Shown here piece by piece: positions 17,259-26,370 of a DNA stretch of 64,000 bases. Numbering within the stretch: position 1 is the first letter of the stretch; the number at the start of each line of letters is the position of its first letter. The translations under genes and the position numbers were made by a program. Under the pieces are notes generated by a model that saw only the letters and a program-made list of their open reading frames with translations, was not told where the DNA came from and ran no database searches. Origin of the DNA: Pseudomonas viridiflava (lineage in GTDB: Bacteria; Pseudomonadota; Gammaproteobacteria; Pseudomonadales; Pseudomonadaceae); assembly GCF_900580865.1 (NCBI RefSeq), contig NZ_UTBZ01000228.1:62001-126000 (forward strand), in the 5' to 3' direction.

Positions 17259-17840
17259 TCAGTTTTCCTGCAACAACGGCTGCAGGGCTTTATCGATGGC
17301 CTCCCGAGCGCGGAAAATCCGGGAGCGCACGGTACCCACCGGACACTGCATGACGCTCGCAATGTCCTCGTAACTCAGACCATCGAATTCACGTAAAGTT
17401 AAAGCCGTACGCAAATCCTCTGGCAGTTGCTGAATGGTTCGATGGACGGTGCCTTCGATCTCATCCCGCAGCAGTGCACGTTCTGGTGATTCGAGATCCT
17501 TGAGGCCGTGATCGCCATCGTAGAACTCTGCATCCTCGGAACTTACATCGCTATCCGGCGGCCGGCGGCCGCGTGAAACCAGGTAATTCTTTGCCGTGTT
17601 GATGGCAATACGGTACAGCCACGTATAAAACGCACTGTCGCCGCGAAAGTTTCCAAGTGCTCGATACGCCTTGATAAAGGCTTCCTGAGCCACGTCCTGG
17701 GCTTCATGGGTGTCGTGCACAAAACGCACGATCAACCCGAGAATCTTGTGCTGATACTTCAGCACCAACAGATCGAAAGCTCGCTTGTCGCCGCGTTGAA
17801 CGCGCTCGACCAGCTGCTGATCCTCTTCCTGGGTTAGCAT
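17259..17840 (-). CDS. algU: Extracytoplasmic sigma factor AlgU (RpoE/sigma-22)
   Basis: The start at MLTQEEDQQLVERVQRG (17840), after an AGGAG site, gives 193 residues, the family length. Region 2 (KAYRALGNFRGDSAFYTWLYR) and region 4 (LTLREFDGLSYEDIASVMQC) are complete. AlgU directs the cell-envelope stress and alginate regulon. Two AlgU-type promoters lie upstream, consistent with autoregulation. The gene heads algU-mucA-mucB-mucD and is divergent from nadB. Confidence 0.97.
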   Translation of the reverse strand: MLTQEEDQQLVERVQRGDKRAFDLLVLKYQHKILGLIVRFVHDTHEAQDVAQEAFIKAYRALGNFRGDSAFYTWLYRIAINTAKNYLVSRGRRPPDSDVSSEDAEFYDGDHGLKDLESPERALLRDEIEGTVHRTIQQLPEDLRTALTLREFDGLSYEDIASVMQCPVGTVRSRIFRAREAIDKALQPLLQEN

Positions 17841-17899
17841 GAACACTCCTCGATAAGCCCGAAGGAGACTTGCATAACTAAACGACCAGACTTGCAAAC

Positions 17900-17926
17900 A
17901 TAGACTCGGGCTTTTCGCAAAAGTTC
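17900..17926 (-). promoter_or_regulatory. AlgU-type promoter, proximal to algU
   Basis: On the minus strand the -35 element GAACTT is followed after 16 bases by TCTAT. The known AlgU consensus is GAACTT-N16/17-TCTGA. The -10 end lies 60 bp upstream of the algU ATG. This is a visible match to the consensus, and activity is inferred. Confidence 0.7.
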
Positions 17927-18092
17927 TCCCCCTCCAGGCAAGTTTCCTGCGGGCTCTGATTTGGCACGCACGAAAAACGCAGCTCGGGATAAACCGGCTG
18001 CGCGAATAATCTTGTCATCGGTTTCGCCGGCAGGAACCCAACCACAGATTCCGCACTGAAGCCGACACTGTCCCTTATCTCTGGCACCGACT

Positions 18093-18120
18093 ATTGATCT
18101 TGGGCCTTTGGCAAAAGTTC
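18093..18120 (-). promoter_or_regulatory. AlgU-type promoter, distal to algU
   Basis: A second minus-strand GAACTT is followed after 17 bases by TCAAT. The bases flanking its -35 (GAACTTTTGC) are identical to those of the proximal copy, so the two probably arose as duplicates or share strong constraint. It lies about 250 bp upstream of algU. Confidence 0.6.
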
Positions 18121-18398
18121 CAATTATTTATAGCCGTCGCCACCTGACATTGGGCAACCCTGTGCAGAAAAAGTCTGTTTCAGCGCCGATACAGTCGCCT
18201 TTTCCCCAAACGGAGGAAAAAAACTTCCGACGAAGCACCGGTTTTTTCCCGTCACAGTAGTTTCACAATGCCATATCGGCGCGTCTATTGTGCCGCTCCA
18301 CCCCTCTATATACTAGTGGGCTGTGTGGCTGTCTTGACTCGCCGATCCAGCGGTCTTGCGCCACCCCCGACCCGGGTCGCTTTGAGCGGAATCCTGTA
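18121..18398. other. algU-nadB divergent spacer, nadB side
   Basis: No gene is seen here. A weak sigma-70-like pair for nadB, TTGTGC (18288-18293) and TATACT (18309-18314), has only 15 bp between boxes, so it is a poor promoter candidate. The ATG chosen for nadB at 18399 lies downstream. Confidence 0.35.
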
Positions 18399-20015
18399 AT
18401 GAGCCAACAATTCCAACATGATGTTCTGGTCATAGGCAGCGGTGCTGCCGGTTTGAGTCTCGCGCTGACCCTGCCGGGTCATTTGCGCATTGCCGTATTG
18501 AGTAAAGGCGATCTGGCCAACGGTTCGACGTTCTGGGCTCAAGGTGGCGTCGCTGCCGTACTCGACGACACCGATACTGTCGAATCCCATGTCGATGACA
18601 CCCTGAACGCCGGTGGCGGCCTGTGTCATGAAGATGCCGTACGCTTCACCGTGGAGCACAGCCGCGAAGCCATCCAGTGGCTGATCGACCAAGGCGTACC
18701 CTTCACCCGCGACGATCAGTCAGGTACTGAAGACGGCGGGTTCGAATTTCATTTGACCCGCGAAGGCGGTCACAGTCACCGACGCATCATCCACGCCGCT
18801 GATGCCACCGGCGCGGCCATCTTCAAAACCTTGCTGGCCCAGGCCAAAGAGCGCTCGAACATCGAGCTGTTGGAGCAGCGGGTTGCCGTCGACCTGATCA
18901 CCGAACGTCGCTTGGGCATGGAAGGCGAGCGCTGCCTCGGCGCCTACGTACTCAACCGAAAAACCGGCGAAGTCGACACCTACGGCGCACGCTTCGTGAT
19001 TCTGGCCTCGGGCGGTGCCGCCAAGGTTTACCTCTACACCAGTAACCCCGATGGCGCCTGCGGTGATGGCATCGCCATGGCTTGGCGTTCGGGTTGCCGG
19101 GTGGCGAACCTGGAATTCAATCAGTTCCACCCAACCTGCCTCTATCACCCGCAAGCCAAGAGTTTTCTGATCACCGAAGCCCTACGCGGCGAAGGCGCCC
19201 ATTTGAAGCTGCCCAATGGCGAACGCTTCATGTCTCGCTTCGACCAGCGCGCCGAGCTGGCACCACGCGACATCGTCGCCCGGGCCATCGACCATGAAAT
19301 GAAGCGTCTGGGCGTCGACTGCGTCTATCTCGACATCAGCCACAAGCCCGAATCGTTCATCAAGACCCACTTCCCAACTGTTTATGAGCGCTGCCTCGGA
19401 TTCGGCATCGACATCACCAAGCAGCCAATCCCGGTCGTACCCGCCGCGCACTACACCTGCGGTGGCGTGATGGTCGATCAACAAGGTCGCACCGACGTGC
19501 CAGGCTTGTACGCGATTGGCGAAACCAGCTTCACCGGCCTGCATGGCGCCAACCGCATGGCCAGCAACTCGCTGCTGGAATGCTTCGTCTATGCCCGCTC
19601 GGCCGCGGCGGACATCCTCGCGCAGCTGGACGATATCGCCGCGCCAAGCGCCCTGCCCGCGTGGGACGCCAGCCAGGTCACCGATTCCGACGAAGACGTG
19701 ATCATCGCGCACAACTGGGATGAGCTGCGGCGGTTCATGTGGGACTACGTCGGCATCGTGCGCACCAACAAGCGCCTGCAACGGGCGCAACACCGCGTGC
19801 GCCTGCTGCTGGACGAGATCGACGAGTTCTACAGCAACTATAAAGTCAGCCGCGATCTGATCGAGCTGCGCAATCTGGCGCAAGTCGCCGAACTGATGAT
19901 CTGCTCAGCCATGGAGCGCAAGGAAAGTCGCGGCCTGCATTACACGCTCGACTATCCGGACATGTTGCCCGAAGCGCTCGACACTATTCTGGTGCCGCCC
20001 ACCTACGTCGGCTGA
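18399..20015 (+). CDS. nadB: L-aspartate oxidase
   Basis: The start at MSQQFQHDVLVIGSGAAG gives 538 residues, the usual length; an upstream in-frame start at 18288 adds a non-homologous leader and is rejected. The FAD-binding GSGAAG is at residues 11-16. Catalytic-domain signatures include FWAQGGVAAV, REGGHSHRRIIHAADATG and HYTCGGVMVD. NadB oxidises aspartate to iminoaspartate for quinolinate and NAD synthesis in the cytoplasm. Its position divergent from algU is conserved in Pseudomonas. Confidence 0.97.
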   Translation: MSQQFQHDVLVIGSGAAGLSLALTLPGHLRIAVLSKGDLANGSTFWAQGGVAAVLDDTDTVESHVDDTLNAGGGLCHEDAVRFTVEHSREAIQWLIDQGVPFTRDDQSGTEDGGFEFHLTREGGHSHRRIIHAADATGAAIFKTLLAQAKERSNIELLEQRVAVDLITERRLGMEGERCLGAYVLNRKTGEVDTYGARFVILASGGAAKVYLYTSNPDGACGDGIAMAWRSGCRVANLEFNQFHPTCLYHPQAKSFLITEALRGEGAHLKLPNGERFMSRFDQRAELAPRDIVARAIDHEMKRLGVDCVYLDISHKPESFIKTHFPTVYERCLGFGIDITKQPIPVVPAAHYTCGGVMVDQQGRTDVPGLYAIGETSFTGLHGANRMASNSLLECFVYARSAAADILAQLDDIAAPSALPAWDASQVTDSDEDVIIAHNWDELRRFMWDYVGIVRTNKRLQRAQHRVRLLLDEIDEFYSNYKVSRDLIELRNLAQVAELMICSAMERKESRGLHYTLDYPDMLPEALDTILVPPTYVG

Positions 20016-20436
20016 ACTTGAGCCGTACTCGCAGGCGCCGGTGCAAGTCCGCCGCCTGCGAGTCCCGAGGCACGCAGATCGATCTGACCCGCCATTCGCC
20101 GCGCAAGCGAAAACGCAGCACCACAATCAGCGGTAGCGCCAGACTGTCCGGGCGCAACTGCACCGCTTGCCAGCCCTTCGCCTGATTCCACAACTGCCAG
20201 CCATCGGCGTCCCGACGCAAACCGCGAAAGGCTCGACGGTGATTCAGCAGAATCTGCCGAGGTAACACCCAAATCCCGTGAAGCAGGCAAACGAAAGCCC
20301 CGAGCAGACTGGCCCAGAGTGGAATCGAAAGCAGGAACAATGCACCCAGGGCGAACGCCTGGGCCAACAGATACGCCGCCAGCAACTGCCGTGAGGCATG
20401 CCAGCGGCATTCGAACGTGTTACTTGGGCTGGACAC
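19984..20436 (-). CDS. YgfX family inner-membrane protein
   Basis: The 150 residues start at a GTG inside the sdhE gene (17-bp overlap) and carry two adjacent membrane helices near residues 17-60 (LLAAYLLAQAFALGALFLL and LWASLLGAFVCLLHGIWVL). A cytoplasmic basic domain follows. YgfX is encoded with SdhE in many gammaproteobacteria. It was proposed as the toxin half of a CptAB pair affecting MreB and FtsZ, which is disputed. Its 3' end overlaps the nadB 3' end by 32 bp on the opposite strand. Confidence 0.8.
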   Translation of the reverse strand: MSSPSNTFECRWHASRQLLAAYLLAQAFALGALFLLSIPLWASLLGAFVCLLHGIWVLPRQILLNHRRAFRGLRRDADGWQLWNQAKGWQAVQLRPDSLALPLIVVLRFRLRGEWRVRSICVPRDSQAADLHRRLRVRLKFSRRRWAAPE

Positions 20437-20674
20437 GGTCCAGGATCATGCGAACCATGCGCTGCAGTTCCGGATCTTCAGACTCGCTGCGCTCCATGAA
20501 CCAGCCGAACATGTCCTGATCCTCGCACGTCAGCAGACGCACATACAGATCGCGATCCACCTGGTTCAACGTGGCGTAAACCTCCTGCACGAACGGCACC
20601 AGCAACACGTCAAGCTCAAGCATGCCGCGACGGCTGTGCCAAAAGAGGCGATTCAGTTCAACTTGTTCGACCAT
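20420..20674 (-). CDS. sdhE: FAD assembly factor SdhE (YgfY/CptB)
   Basis: The start at MVEQVELNRLFW (20674) gives 84 residues. The conserved RGxxE motif is present in HSRRGMLELDVLL and binds the flavoprotein subunit. SdhE promotes covalent FAD attachment to succinate dehydrogenase and fumarate reductase. The longer upstream reading lacks homology. It overlaps ygfX and is divergent from ygfZ, a conserved Pseudomonas layout. Confidence 0.93.
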   Translation of the reverse strand: MVEQVELNRLFWHSRRGMLELDVLLVPFVQEVYATLNQVDRDLYVRLLTCEDQDMFGWFMERSESEDPELQRMVRMILDRVQPK

Positions 20675-20824
20675 GGAGCCCTCCTCAAATTTGGCGGCAA
20701 GTATACAGCCCCGAGACGGGTCGCACAGTCGGCTTTGGTCGGGCACCACCGATCCTTTATCAACTACCCATTTCACCGACGCGCCCTTATGATGTGCCCC
20801 AGTCTATTTACCCTGCGATGACCC

Positions 20825-21766
20825 ATGGCCGATTCTGCTTTTTTCTGCACCCTGTCTCATGAAGGCGTTCTCGCGGTTCGCGGCGCGGATGCCGGAAAAT
20901 TCCTGCAAGGCCAGTTGACCTGCAACCTCAATTACCTGAGCGACAGCCGCTCCAGCCTCGGCGCGCGTTGCACGCAAAAAGGCCGGATGCAGTCGAGCTT
21001 TCGCATTCTGCTCGAAGGTGACGGCGTGGTTCTGGCGATGGCCAGCGAGCTGCTGGAGCCGCAACTGGCAGACCTGAAAAAGTACGCGGTGTTCTCCAAA
21101 TCCAAACTGACCGACGAAAGTGCCGCTTGGGTACGTTTTGGCCTGGAGCATGGCGACAACGCCTTGACCAGCCTCGGTCTGGATCTGCCGGCGGAAACCG
21201 ACAGCGTCGTGCGTAACGAAGGCCTGATCGCGATTCGCGTCTCGCCCGATCGCGCCGAGCTCTGGGCTCCGGCCGATCAGGCTGACGCCATCAAAGGCAA
21301 ATTTTCCGCTGCCCTGCCTGAAGCCGAGCTGAATCAATGGTTGCTGGGCCAGATCCGCGCCGGTATCGGCCAGGTCATGCCGAGCACCCGCGAGCTGTTC
21401 ATCCCGCAGATGCTCAACCTGCAAGCCGTTGGCGGCGTGAGTTTCAAGAAAGGCTGCTACACCGGCCAGGAAATCGTCGCGCGCATGCAGTACCTGGGCA
21501 AACTCAAACGTCGTTTGTATCGCTTGAGCCTGGACGTTGCTGATTTGCCGGAGCCTGGCACACAACTGTTTGCGCCGAGCCACAACAGCTCCATCGGCGA
21601 AGTGGTGCTGGCCGCCAAGGCCGGGCAAAACATTGAACTCCTGGCGGTGCTGCAGGCCGAAGCTGCCGAAGCCGGTGATTTGCATCTGGGCACCCTCGAA
21701 GGTCCCGCGCTGCATCTGCTCGACCTGCCTTACGAACTGGATCGCGACCGCGAAATCCAGCGCTGA
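20825..21766 (+). CDS. ygfZ: Folate-binding Fe-S cluster repair protein YgfZ
   Basis: The 313 residues carry the diagnostic KGCYTGQEIVARMQYLGK motif with its reactive cysteine (near residue 215-230) and a GcvT-like fold. YgfZ helps maintain certain Fe-S enzymes and acts with tetrahydrofolate in the cytoplasm. The N-terminus MADSAFFCTLSHEGVLAVRG is typical of Pseudomonas members. It lies alone between the divergent sdhE and an HDOD gene 35 bp downstream, with which it may be co-transcribed. Confidence 0.93.
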   Translation: MADSAFFCTLSHEGVLAVRGADAGKFLQGQLTCNLNYLSDSRSSLGARCTQKGRMQSSFRILLEGDGVVLAMASELLEPQLADLKKYAVFSKSKLTDESAAWVRFGLEHGDNALTSLGLDLPAETDSVVRNEGLIAIRVSPDRAELWAPADQADAIKGKFSAALPEAELNQWLLGQIRAGIGQVMPSTRELFIPQMLNLQAVGGVSFKKGCYTGQEIVARMQYLGKLKRRLYRLSLDVADLPEPGTQLFAPSHNSSIGEVVLAAKAGQNIELLAVLQAEAAEAGDLHLGTLEGPALHLLDLPYELDRDREIQR

Positions 21767-21801
21767 TCGCAGCATTTGTTGCAACACCCTAGAGAGTTTA
21801 A

Positions 21802-22623
21802 ATGAGCGAACTGGCGGAAAAAGTCCAACAGGATTTGGTTGAGGCCATCGATAACGATGACCTGGTTCTGCCCACGTTGCCGGAAGTGGCCCTGCAGATT
21901 CGCAAGGCCGCTGAAGACCCGGAAATCAGCGTCAGCGACCTGAGCAAAGTGATCGGCCGTGACACGGCGCTGTCGGCGCGCCTGATCAAAGTGGTCAACA
22001 GCCCTCTCCTGCGCGCCGCGCAGGAAGTCACCGACCTGCACACCGCCATCACCCGGCTGGGCATCAACTACAGCAGCAACCTCGCGATCGGTCTGGTAAT
22101 GGAGCAGATCTTCCACGCCCGCTCCGAAGTGGTCGAACAGAAGATGCGCGAAGTCTGGCGCAAGAGCCTGGAAATTGCCGGGGTCAGTTATGCGTTGTGT
22201 CGCCGTTACACGCAGCTTAAACCCGATCAGGCAGCGCTCGGCGGGCTGGTGCATCAGATCGGCGTGTTGCCGATTTTGACCTACGCCGAAGATCACTATG
22301 AGCTGCTGTCAGATCCGGTCAGCCTCAACCATGTGATCGATCACATTCATCCGTTGCTGGGCGACAAGTTGTTGCGCGTCTGGGAGTTCCCGGAGCGACT
22401 GGTGGAATTGCCGGGGCGCTATCAAGACTTCAAACGCGACTCGACGGCCATTGATTACGTCGATCTGGTGCAGGTGGCGAGCCTGTATTGCCACAAGGAC
22501 ACTGATCACCCTTTTGCGCGGATTGATCCAATGACTGTTCCGGCGTTCAGAAAGCTTGGGATCGATCAGGAGAACAAGGCGTTGTGTGAAGATCTGGAAG
22601 AGTCGCGGACGATGTTTTACTGA
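21802..22623 (+). CDS. HDOD domain signalling protein
   Basis: The 273 residues are almost entirely one HDOD domain. It starts near LPTLPEVALQIRKAAEDPEIS and has the conserved helices DTALSARLIKVVNSPLL and LGGLVHQIGVLPILTYAE. HDOD proteins lack the catalytic HD dyad of the related HD-GYP domain and act as regulatory scaffolds in motility, biofilm and stress pathways. No partner domain is fused here, so the target cannot be named. A REP cluster follows the stop. Confidence 0.88.
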   Translation: MSELAEKVQQDLVEAIDNDDLVLPTLPEVALQIRKAAEDPEISVSDLSKVIGRDTALSARLIKVVNSPLLRAAQEVTDLHTAITRLGINYSSNLAIGLVMEQIFHARSEVVEQKMREVWRKSLEIAGVSYALCRRYTQLKPDQAALGGLVHQIGVLPILTYAEDHYELLSDPVSLNHVIDHIHPLLGDKLLRVWEFPERLVELPGRYQDFKRDSTAIDYVDLVQVASLYCHKDTDHPFARIDPMTVPAFRKLGIDQENKALCEDLEESRTMFY

Positions 22624-22640
22624 TCCGAGACCGCGTCGCT

Positions 22641-22753
22641 CCCTTCGCGAGCAGGCTCGCTCCCACAATGAAATGCATTCCCCTGTGGGAGCACAGCTGA
22701 TTCACACATTGAAATGCATTCCCCCTGTGGGAGCGAGCCTGCTCGCGAAGGGG
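22641..22753. repeat. REP cluster, two full copies plus a decayed one
   Basis: Inverted full REP cores occupy both ends (CTTCGCGAGCAGGCTCGC and GCGAGCCTGCTCGCGAAG). Between them lies a decayed copy beginning CCCTGTGGGAGCACAGCTG, and the spacer AATGAAATGCATTCCCC is repeated almost exactly. This suggests a local duplication of the REP unit. It lies between the convergent HDOD and tctE genes. Confidence 0.88.
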
Positions 22754-22770
22754 CCAGCAAAACCACACAA

Positions 22771-24156
22771 TCACCCGGCAATAAAACTGACCCGCACCTT
22801 CAACCCCGCCTGCTCGCCATCATGCAAAGTGATCTGGGCCAGATGCGCCCGACAGATTTCGCCAACAATCGCCAAGCCCAGGCCAGAACCCGCCACCTGC
22901 TGATTACGCCGGTAGAACCGCTCGAACACCCGATCGCGCTCCTCCAGCGGAATGCCCGGCCCATCATCTTCTACCTCAAGCACCGCTGGCGCCGTCACCC
23001 GCAAAATCACGTTACCGCCCGGTGGCGTGTGCGCCAAAGCGTTGTCGACCAGATTGCTCAGCAACTCATTGAGCAACGTCGGCTCACCGCGCAGCCAGAC
23101 CGGTTCGTCCGCCTCCAGCGCAAGCGCCACCCCGCGCTTGTGCGCCAGTGGCGCCATGGCCATGCCCAATTCCCGGGCCAACTGGCTCAGATCGAGCAAC
23201 TGCGCACCGCCCTCGGCAATCGCCCGGGCACCGTTTTCGACGCGCGCCAGCGACAGCAACTGATTGGCCAGATGGGTCAGGCGATCAGTGCTTTGCGCCG
23301 AGGATTCCAATGTCGTGCGCCACGTCTCGGGTTCGTTCGAACGCAGGCCCAATTCAAGCCGCGCTTTCAGGGCCGCCAAGGGCGTACGTAACTCATGGGC
23401 CGCATCGGCGATGAACTGCGCCTGCCGTTCGAACTGACCACGCAAGCGCTCGGTGAAATGATTGAGCCCGCGCACCAAAGGCCACAGTTCATGCTGCACT
23501 TCAACCAATGGCAGCGGGCGCAAGTCGTCGGGCTGACGCTCTTCCACCGCTGTACGCAAGCGCTCCAACGGGCGCAATGCGGCACTGACCGCAAACCACA
23601 CCAGCAACAATGCTCCGATCGCCAACATGCCCAGGCGCAGCAAGGTATCTGCCGCCAGGCTACGCGCCATGCTCACCCGTGCTTCGTCGGTTTCGGCGAC
23701 GCGGATTTCCGCCATGCCGTTCATGTTTGGCTCGGTCACTGCTTTCAGCAGGCTGACCACGCGTACGTTTTGCCCTTTGTAAGTGGCGTTGTAGAAACGC
23801 GCCAACGCGGGATAACTGTCGGTACGCGGCGTCCCCGGCGGCGGTCCGGGCAGGTTTTCATAGCCGGATATCAGCTTCTGATGGATGTCATTGACCTGAT
23901 AGTAAATCCGCCCCGCGCTGTCATAAGCGAAGGTGTCGAGTGCGACGTAGGGCACATCGGCGCTCAGTGTGCCGTCTCGTTGCGACAGGCCGGCAGCGAT
24001 GGTCCGCGCCGAGGCCAGTAACGTGCGGTCATACGCGGTGTCGGCGGCTTCGCGACCGTTCCAGTAAGCGCTCAAGCCACTGGCAAGCATCAGCACCACC
24101 AGCAGCAACGCGAGGTTCCACAGCAAGCGCCAGCGCAGGCTGCTGGGCTTATGCAT
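22771..24156 (-). CDS. tctE: Sensor histidine kinase TctE
   Basis: The 461 residues have an N-terminal membrane helix (LLWNLALLLVVLMLASGL), a periplasmic 2CSK_N-type sensor segment, and a second helix (LRLGMLAIGALLLVWFAVSAAL). The H-box DAAHELRTPLAALKARLE sits near residue 250, with N, G1 and G2 boxes in LLSNLVDNALAHTPPGG, DDGPGIP and GSGLGLAIVGEI. Its gene overlaps the tctD stop by 8 bp. Together they sense tricarboxylates and control the adjacent porin and Tct importer; this role is assigned from the locus and the known TctDE system. Confidence 0.88.
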   Translation of the reverse strand: MHKPSSLRWRLLWNLALLLVVLMLASGLSAYWNGREAADTAYDRTLLASARTIAAGLSQRDGTLSADVPYVALDTFAYDSAGRIYYQVNDIHQKLISGYENLPGPPPGTPRTDSYPALARFYNATYKGQNVRVVSLLKAVTEPNMNGMAEIRVAETDEARVSMARSLAADTLLRLGMLAIGALLLVWFAVSAALRPLERLRTAVEERQPDDLRPLPLVEVQHELWPLVRGLNHFTERLRGQFERQAQFIADAAHELRTPLAALKARLELGLRSNEPETWRTTLESSAQSTDRLTHLANQLLSLARVENGARAIAEGGAQLLDLSQLARELGMAMAPLAHKRGVALALEADEPVWLRGEPTLLNELLSNLVDNALAHTPPGGNVILRVTAPAVLEVEDDGPGIPLEERDRVFERFYRRNQQVAGSGLGLAIVGEICRAHLAQITLHDGEQAGLKVRVSFIAG

Positions 24157-24820
24157 CGCGGCTTTCCAGCAGGTAACCGAGGCCGCGGAACGTCACGATT
24201 GCTACCGGGTGGCCATCGAGTTTCTTGCGCAAGCGGTGCACGTAGATTTCGATGGCGTCGGGGCTGGCTTCTTCATCAAGACCGAATACCTGCGCGGCCA
24301 GTTGCTCCTTGCTCATCACTCGTCCCGGCCGGGCGATCAGTGCTTCCAGTACGGCTTGTTCGCGAGAGGTCAACGTCAGCAAATCTTCGCCGAGGGTGAA
24401 GCGCCGGGTGTCGAGGTCATAGGCGAGTACGCCACAGCGCTGCTGACGCTCGCCGCCGAGCACACTGCGACGCAGCAAGGCTTTGACCCGTGCTTCCAGT
24501 TCAGTCAGTTCGAACGGTTTGGCGAGGTAGTCGTCGGCGCCCAGATTGAGGCCATGGACCCGATCCTTCACATCGCTGCGCGCGGTCAGCATCAGCACCG
24601 GCAGATTCTTGCCGCGAGCGCGCAAACGCGCCAGCACCTCGAAGCCATCCATGCGCGGCAGGCCGACATCGAGAATCGCCACCGCGTACTCCTCGCTGCC
24701 CAGCGCCAGATCGGCGGCCACGCCATCGTGCAAGACATCCACGGTCAGACCAGTGCTCTTGAGCGCCTGAGCGACACTTTCGGCCAGTTGCAGATGGTCT
24801 TCGACGAGCAGGACACGCAT
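24149..24820 (-). CDS. tctD: OmpR-family response regulator TctD
   Basis: The 223 residues comprise a receiver domain with the phospho-acceptor Asp in VAILDVGLPRMDGFEVL, the switch Lys in DDYLAKPFELTEL, and a C-terminal winged helix (TLTSREQAVLEALIARPG, IEIYVHRLRKKLDGHP). TctD activates tricarboxylate uptake genes. It is divergent from opdH. Three phased 11-bp repeats in the spacer, at 24909-24941, are the best candidate for its operator. Confidence 0.9.
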   Translation of the reverse strand: MRVLLVEDHLQLAESVAQALKSTGLTVDVLHDGVAADLALGSEEYAVAILDVGLPRMDGFEVLARLRARGKNLPVLMLTARSDVKDRVHGLNLGADDYLAKPFELTELEARVKALLRRSVLGGERQQRCGVLAYDLDTRRFTLGEDLLTLTSREQAVLEALIARPGRVMSKEQLAAQVFGLDEEASPDAIEIYVHRLRKKLDGHPVAIVTFRGLGYLLESRDA

Positions 24821-24908
24821 GGATTTTTACCTCGTTCAGGGATGGCCAACGCCACGCTTTGCCGCGGAGTTTACAGCCGCAACCGCCGCTGTGAAGCCCG
24901 AAAACCTT

Positions 24909-24941
24909 GAAAGTCTGCTGAAAGGTTAGCGAAAGGTTAGC
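24909..24941. promoter_or_regulatory. Three tandem 11-bp repeats, candidate TctD operator
   Basis: GAAAGTCTGCT, GAAAGGTTAGC and GAAAGGTTAGC abut without gaps, the last two being identical. OmpR-type regulators bind direct repeats with about one helical turn between half-sites, which this 11-bp phasing fits. The array lies in the tctD-opdH divergent spacer, about 115 bp before the opdH start. Confidence 0.65.
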
Positions 24942-25056
24942 TGGTTAAAGTCGGCTCCCGGACAGTTCCGACTGCCGTCGCTGATGCCACACAGCGCAAC
25001 GAAAAACGCCTCGAAGCGTTTTCGACCAATAAGAACAATAAACGGAGTACACCCGC

Positions 25057-26349
25057 ATGCCGTCCATGCAGCCTCAGGCGTCCACGCCTGTTCGCCCTTC
25101 CCGTTTCAGCCACACCGCCCTCGTCAGTGCCGCCGCCCTTGCCGGTTTTTCGCCATTGAGTTTTGCCGACTTCATTGAAGACAGCAGCGCCACCTTCGAA
25201 ACCCGCAACATGTATTTCAACCGCGACTTTCGCGATGGCACCAGCGCCCAGCAATCCAAGCGTGACGAATGGGCCCAGGGTTTCATGCTCAATCTGCAAT
25301 CGGGTTATACCGACGGCACCGTGGGATTCGGTGTCGATGCTTTAGGCATGCTCGGCGTCAAACTCGATTCAAGCCCGGACCGCACCGGTACCGGCCTGCT
25401 GCCGACCCACGATGATGGGCGCGCGGCGGATGAATACTCGAAAGTCGGCCTGACCGGTAAAGTGAAAATCTCCGCCACCGAACTTAAAATCGGCAGCCTG
25501 ATTCCTGAACTGCCGATCCTCAAGCCCAACGACGGGCGGATCCTGCCGCAGACGTTTGAAGGCGGTTTGCTGACCTCCAAAGAGATCAAGAACCTGACCT
25601 TCACCGGTGGTCGACTGGAAAAAGCCAAGGATCGCGACAGCACCGATTTCGAGGACATCGCCCTCAACAACAAGAACAGCCGTTTTGCCGGCACCGCCGC
25701 TGGCAAGCACTTTGATTTTGGCGGCGTCGACTACAAGTTCACCGACAAGATCACCGGCAGTTACCACTTCGCCCAACTCGACGAAGTCTATAACCAGCAC
25801 TTCTTCGGCCTCGTTGCTTCGCGGCCGATGGGTCCGGGCACGTTTGCCACCGATCTGCGTTTCGCCGTCAGTGATGACCAAGGCGCAGCCCGTGGCGGCG
25901 AGATCGACAACCGCTCGCTCAACGGTCTGGTCAGCTACGCGCTGAGCGGCCACAAGTTCAGCGCCGGTTATCAGCACATGTCTGGCGACAGCGCTTTCCC
26001 TTATGTCGATGGCAGCGACCCGTATCTGGTCAACTTCGTGCAGATCAACGACTTCGCCGGTGCTGAAGAACGCTCCTGGCAGGCTCGTTACGACTTTGAC
26101 TTCGCCAAGCTCGGCATTCCCGGCCTGAGTTTCATGAGCCGCTACTTGAGCGGTGACAACATCAAGCTCAAGAACGGCGAAGAAGGCAAAGAGTGGGAAC
26201 GCAACACCGAGATCAAATATGTAGTACAAAGCGGCGCCTTGAAGGACGTCGCCGTGCGTTTGCGTAATGCCACTTACCGCTCCAACTACTCGGCTCGCGA
26301 TGCAGACGAAGTGCGTTTGCTGGTGAGCTATAGCGTTGCACTTTGGTAA
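25057..26349 (+). CDS. opdH: OprD-family outer-membrane porin, tricarboxylate type (OpdH)
   Basis: The 430 residues include a signal peptide ending GFSPLSFAD and the OprD beta-barrel starting FIEDSSATFETRNMYFNRDFRD. The pore follows with aromatic-girdle strands such as GSYHFAQLDEVYNQHFFG, and the C-terminus ends VRLLVSYSVALW with the terminal aromatic residue used for BAM recognition. OpdH of P. aeruginosa takes up cis-aconitate and other tricarboxylates under TctDE control, and the same neighbours are present here. An alternative start at 25066 is possible. Confidence 0.85.
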   Translation: MPSMQPQASTPVRPSRFSHTALVSAAALAGFSPLSFADFIEDSSATFETRNMYFNRDFRDGTSAQQSKRDEWAQGFMLNLQSGYTDGTVGFGVDALGMLGVKLDSSPDRTGTGLLPTHDDGRAADEYSKVGLTGKVKISATELKIGSLIPELPILKPNDGRILPQTFEGGLLTSKEIKNLTFTGGRLEKAKDRDSTDFEDIALNNKNSRFAGTAAGKHFDFGGVDYKFTDKITGSYHFAQLDEVYNQHFFGLVASRPMGPGTFATDLRFAVSDDQGAARGGEIDNRSLNGLVSYALSGHKFSAGYQHMSGDSAFPYVDGSDPYLVNFVQINDFAGAEERSWQARYDFDFAKLGIPGLSFMSRYLSGDNIKLKNGEEGKEWERNTEIKYVVQSGALKDVAVRLRNATYRSNYSARDADEVRLLVSYSVALW

Positions 26350-26370
26350 TTGATTGAAACGTCGAAGATC

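Noticed and set aside
22547..22774. 75-residue frame over the REP cluster
   Set aside because: It translates the REP palindromes (REQARSHR-type peptides), a common artefact in this genome.
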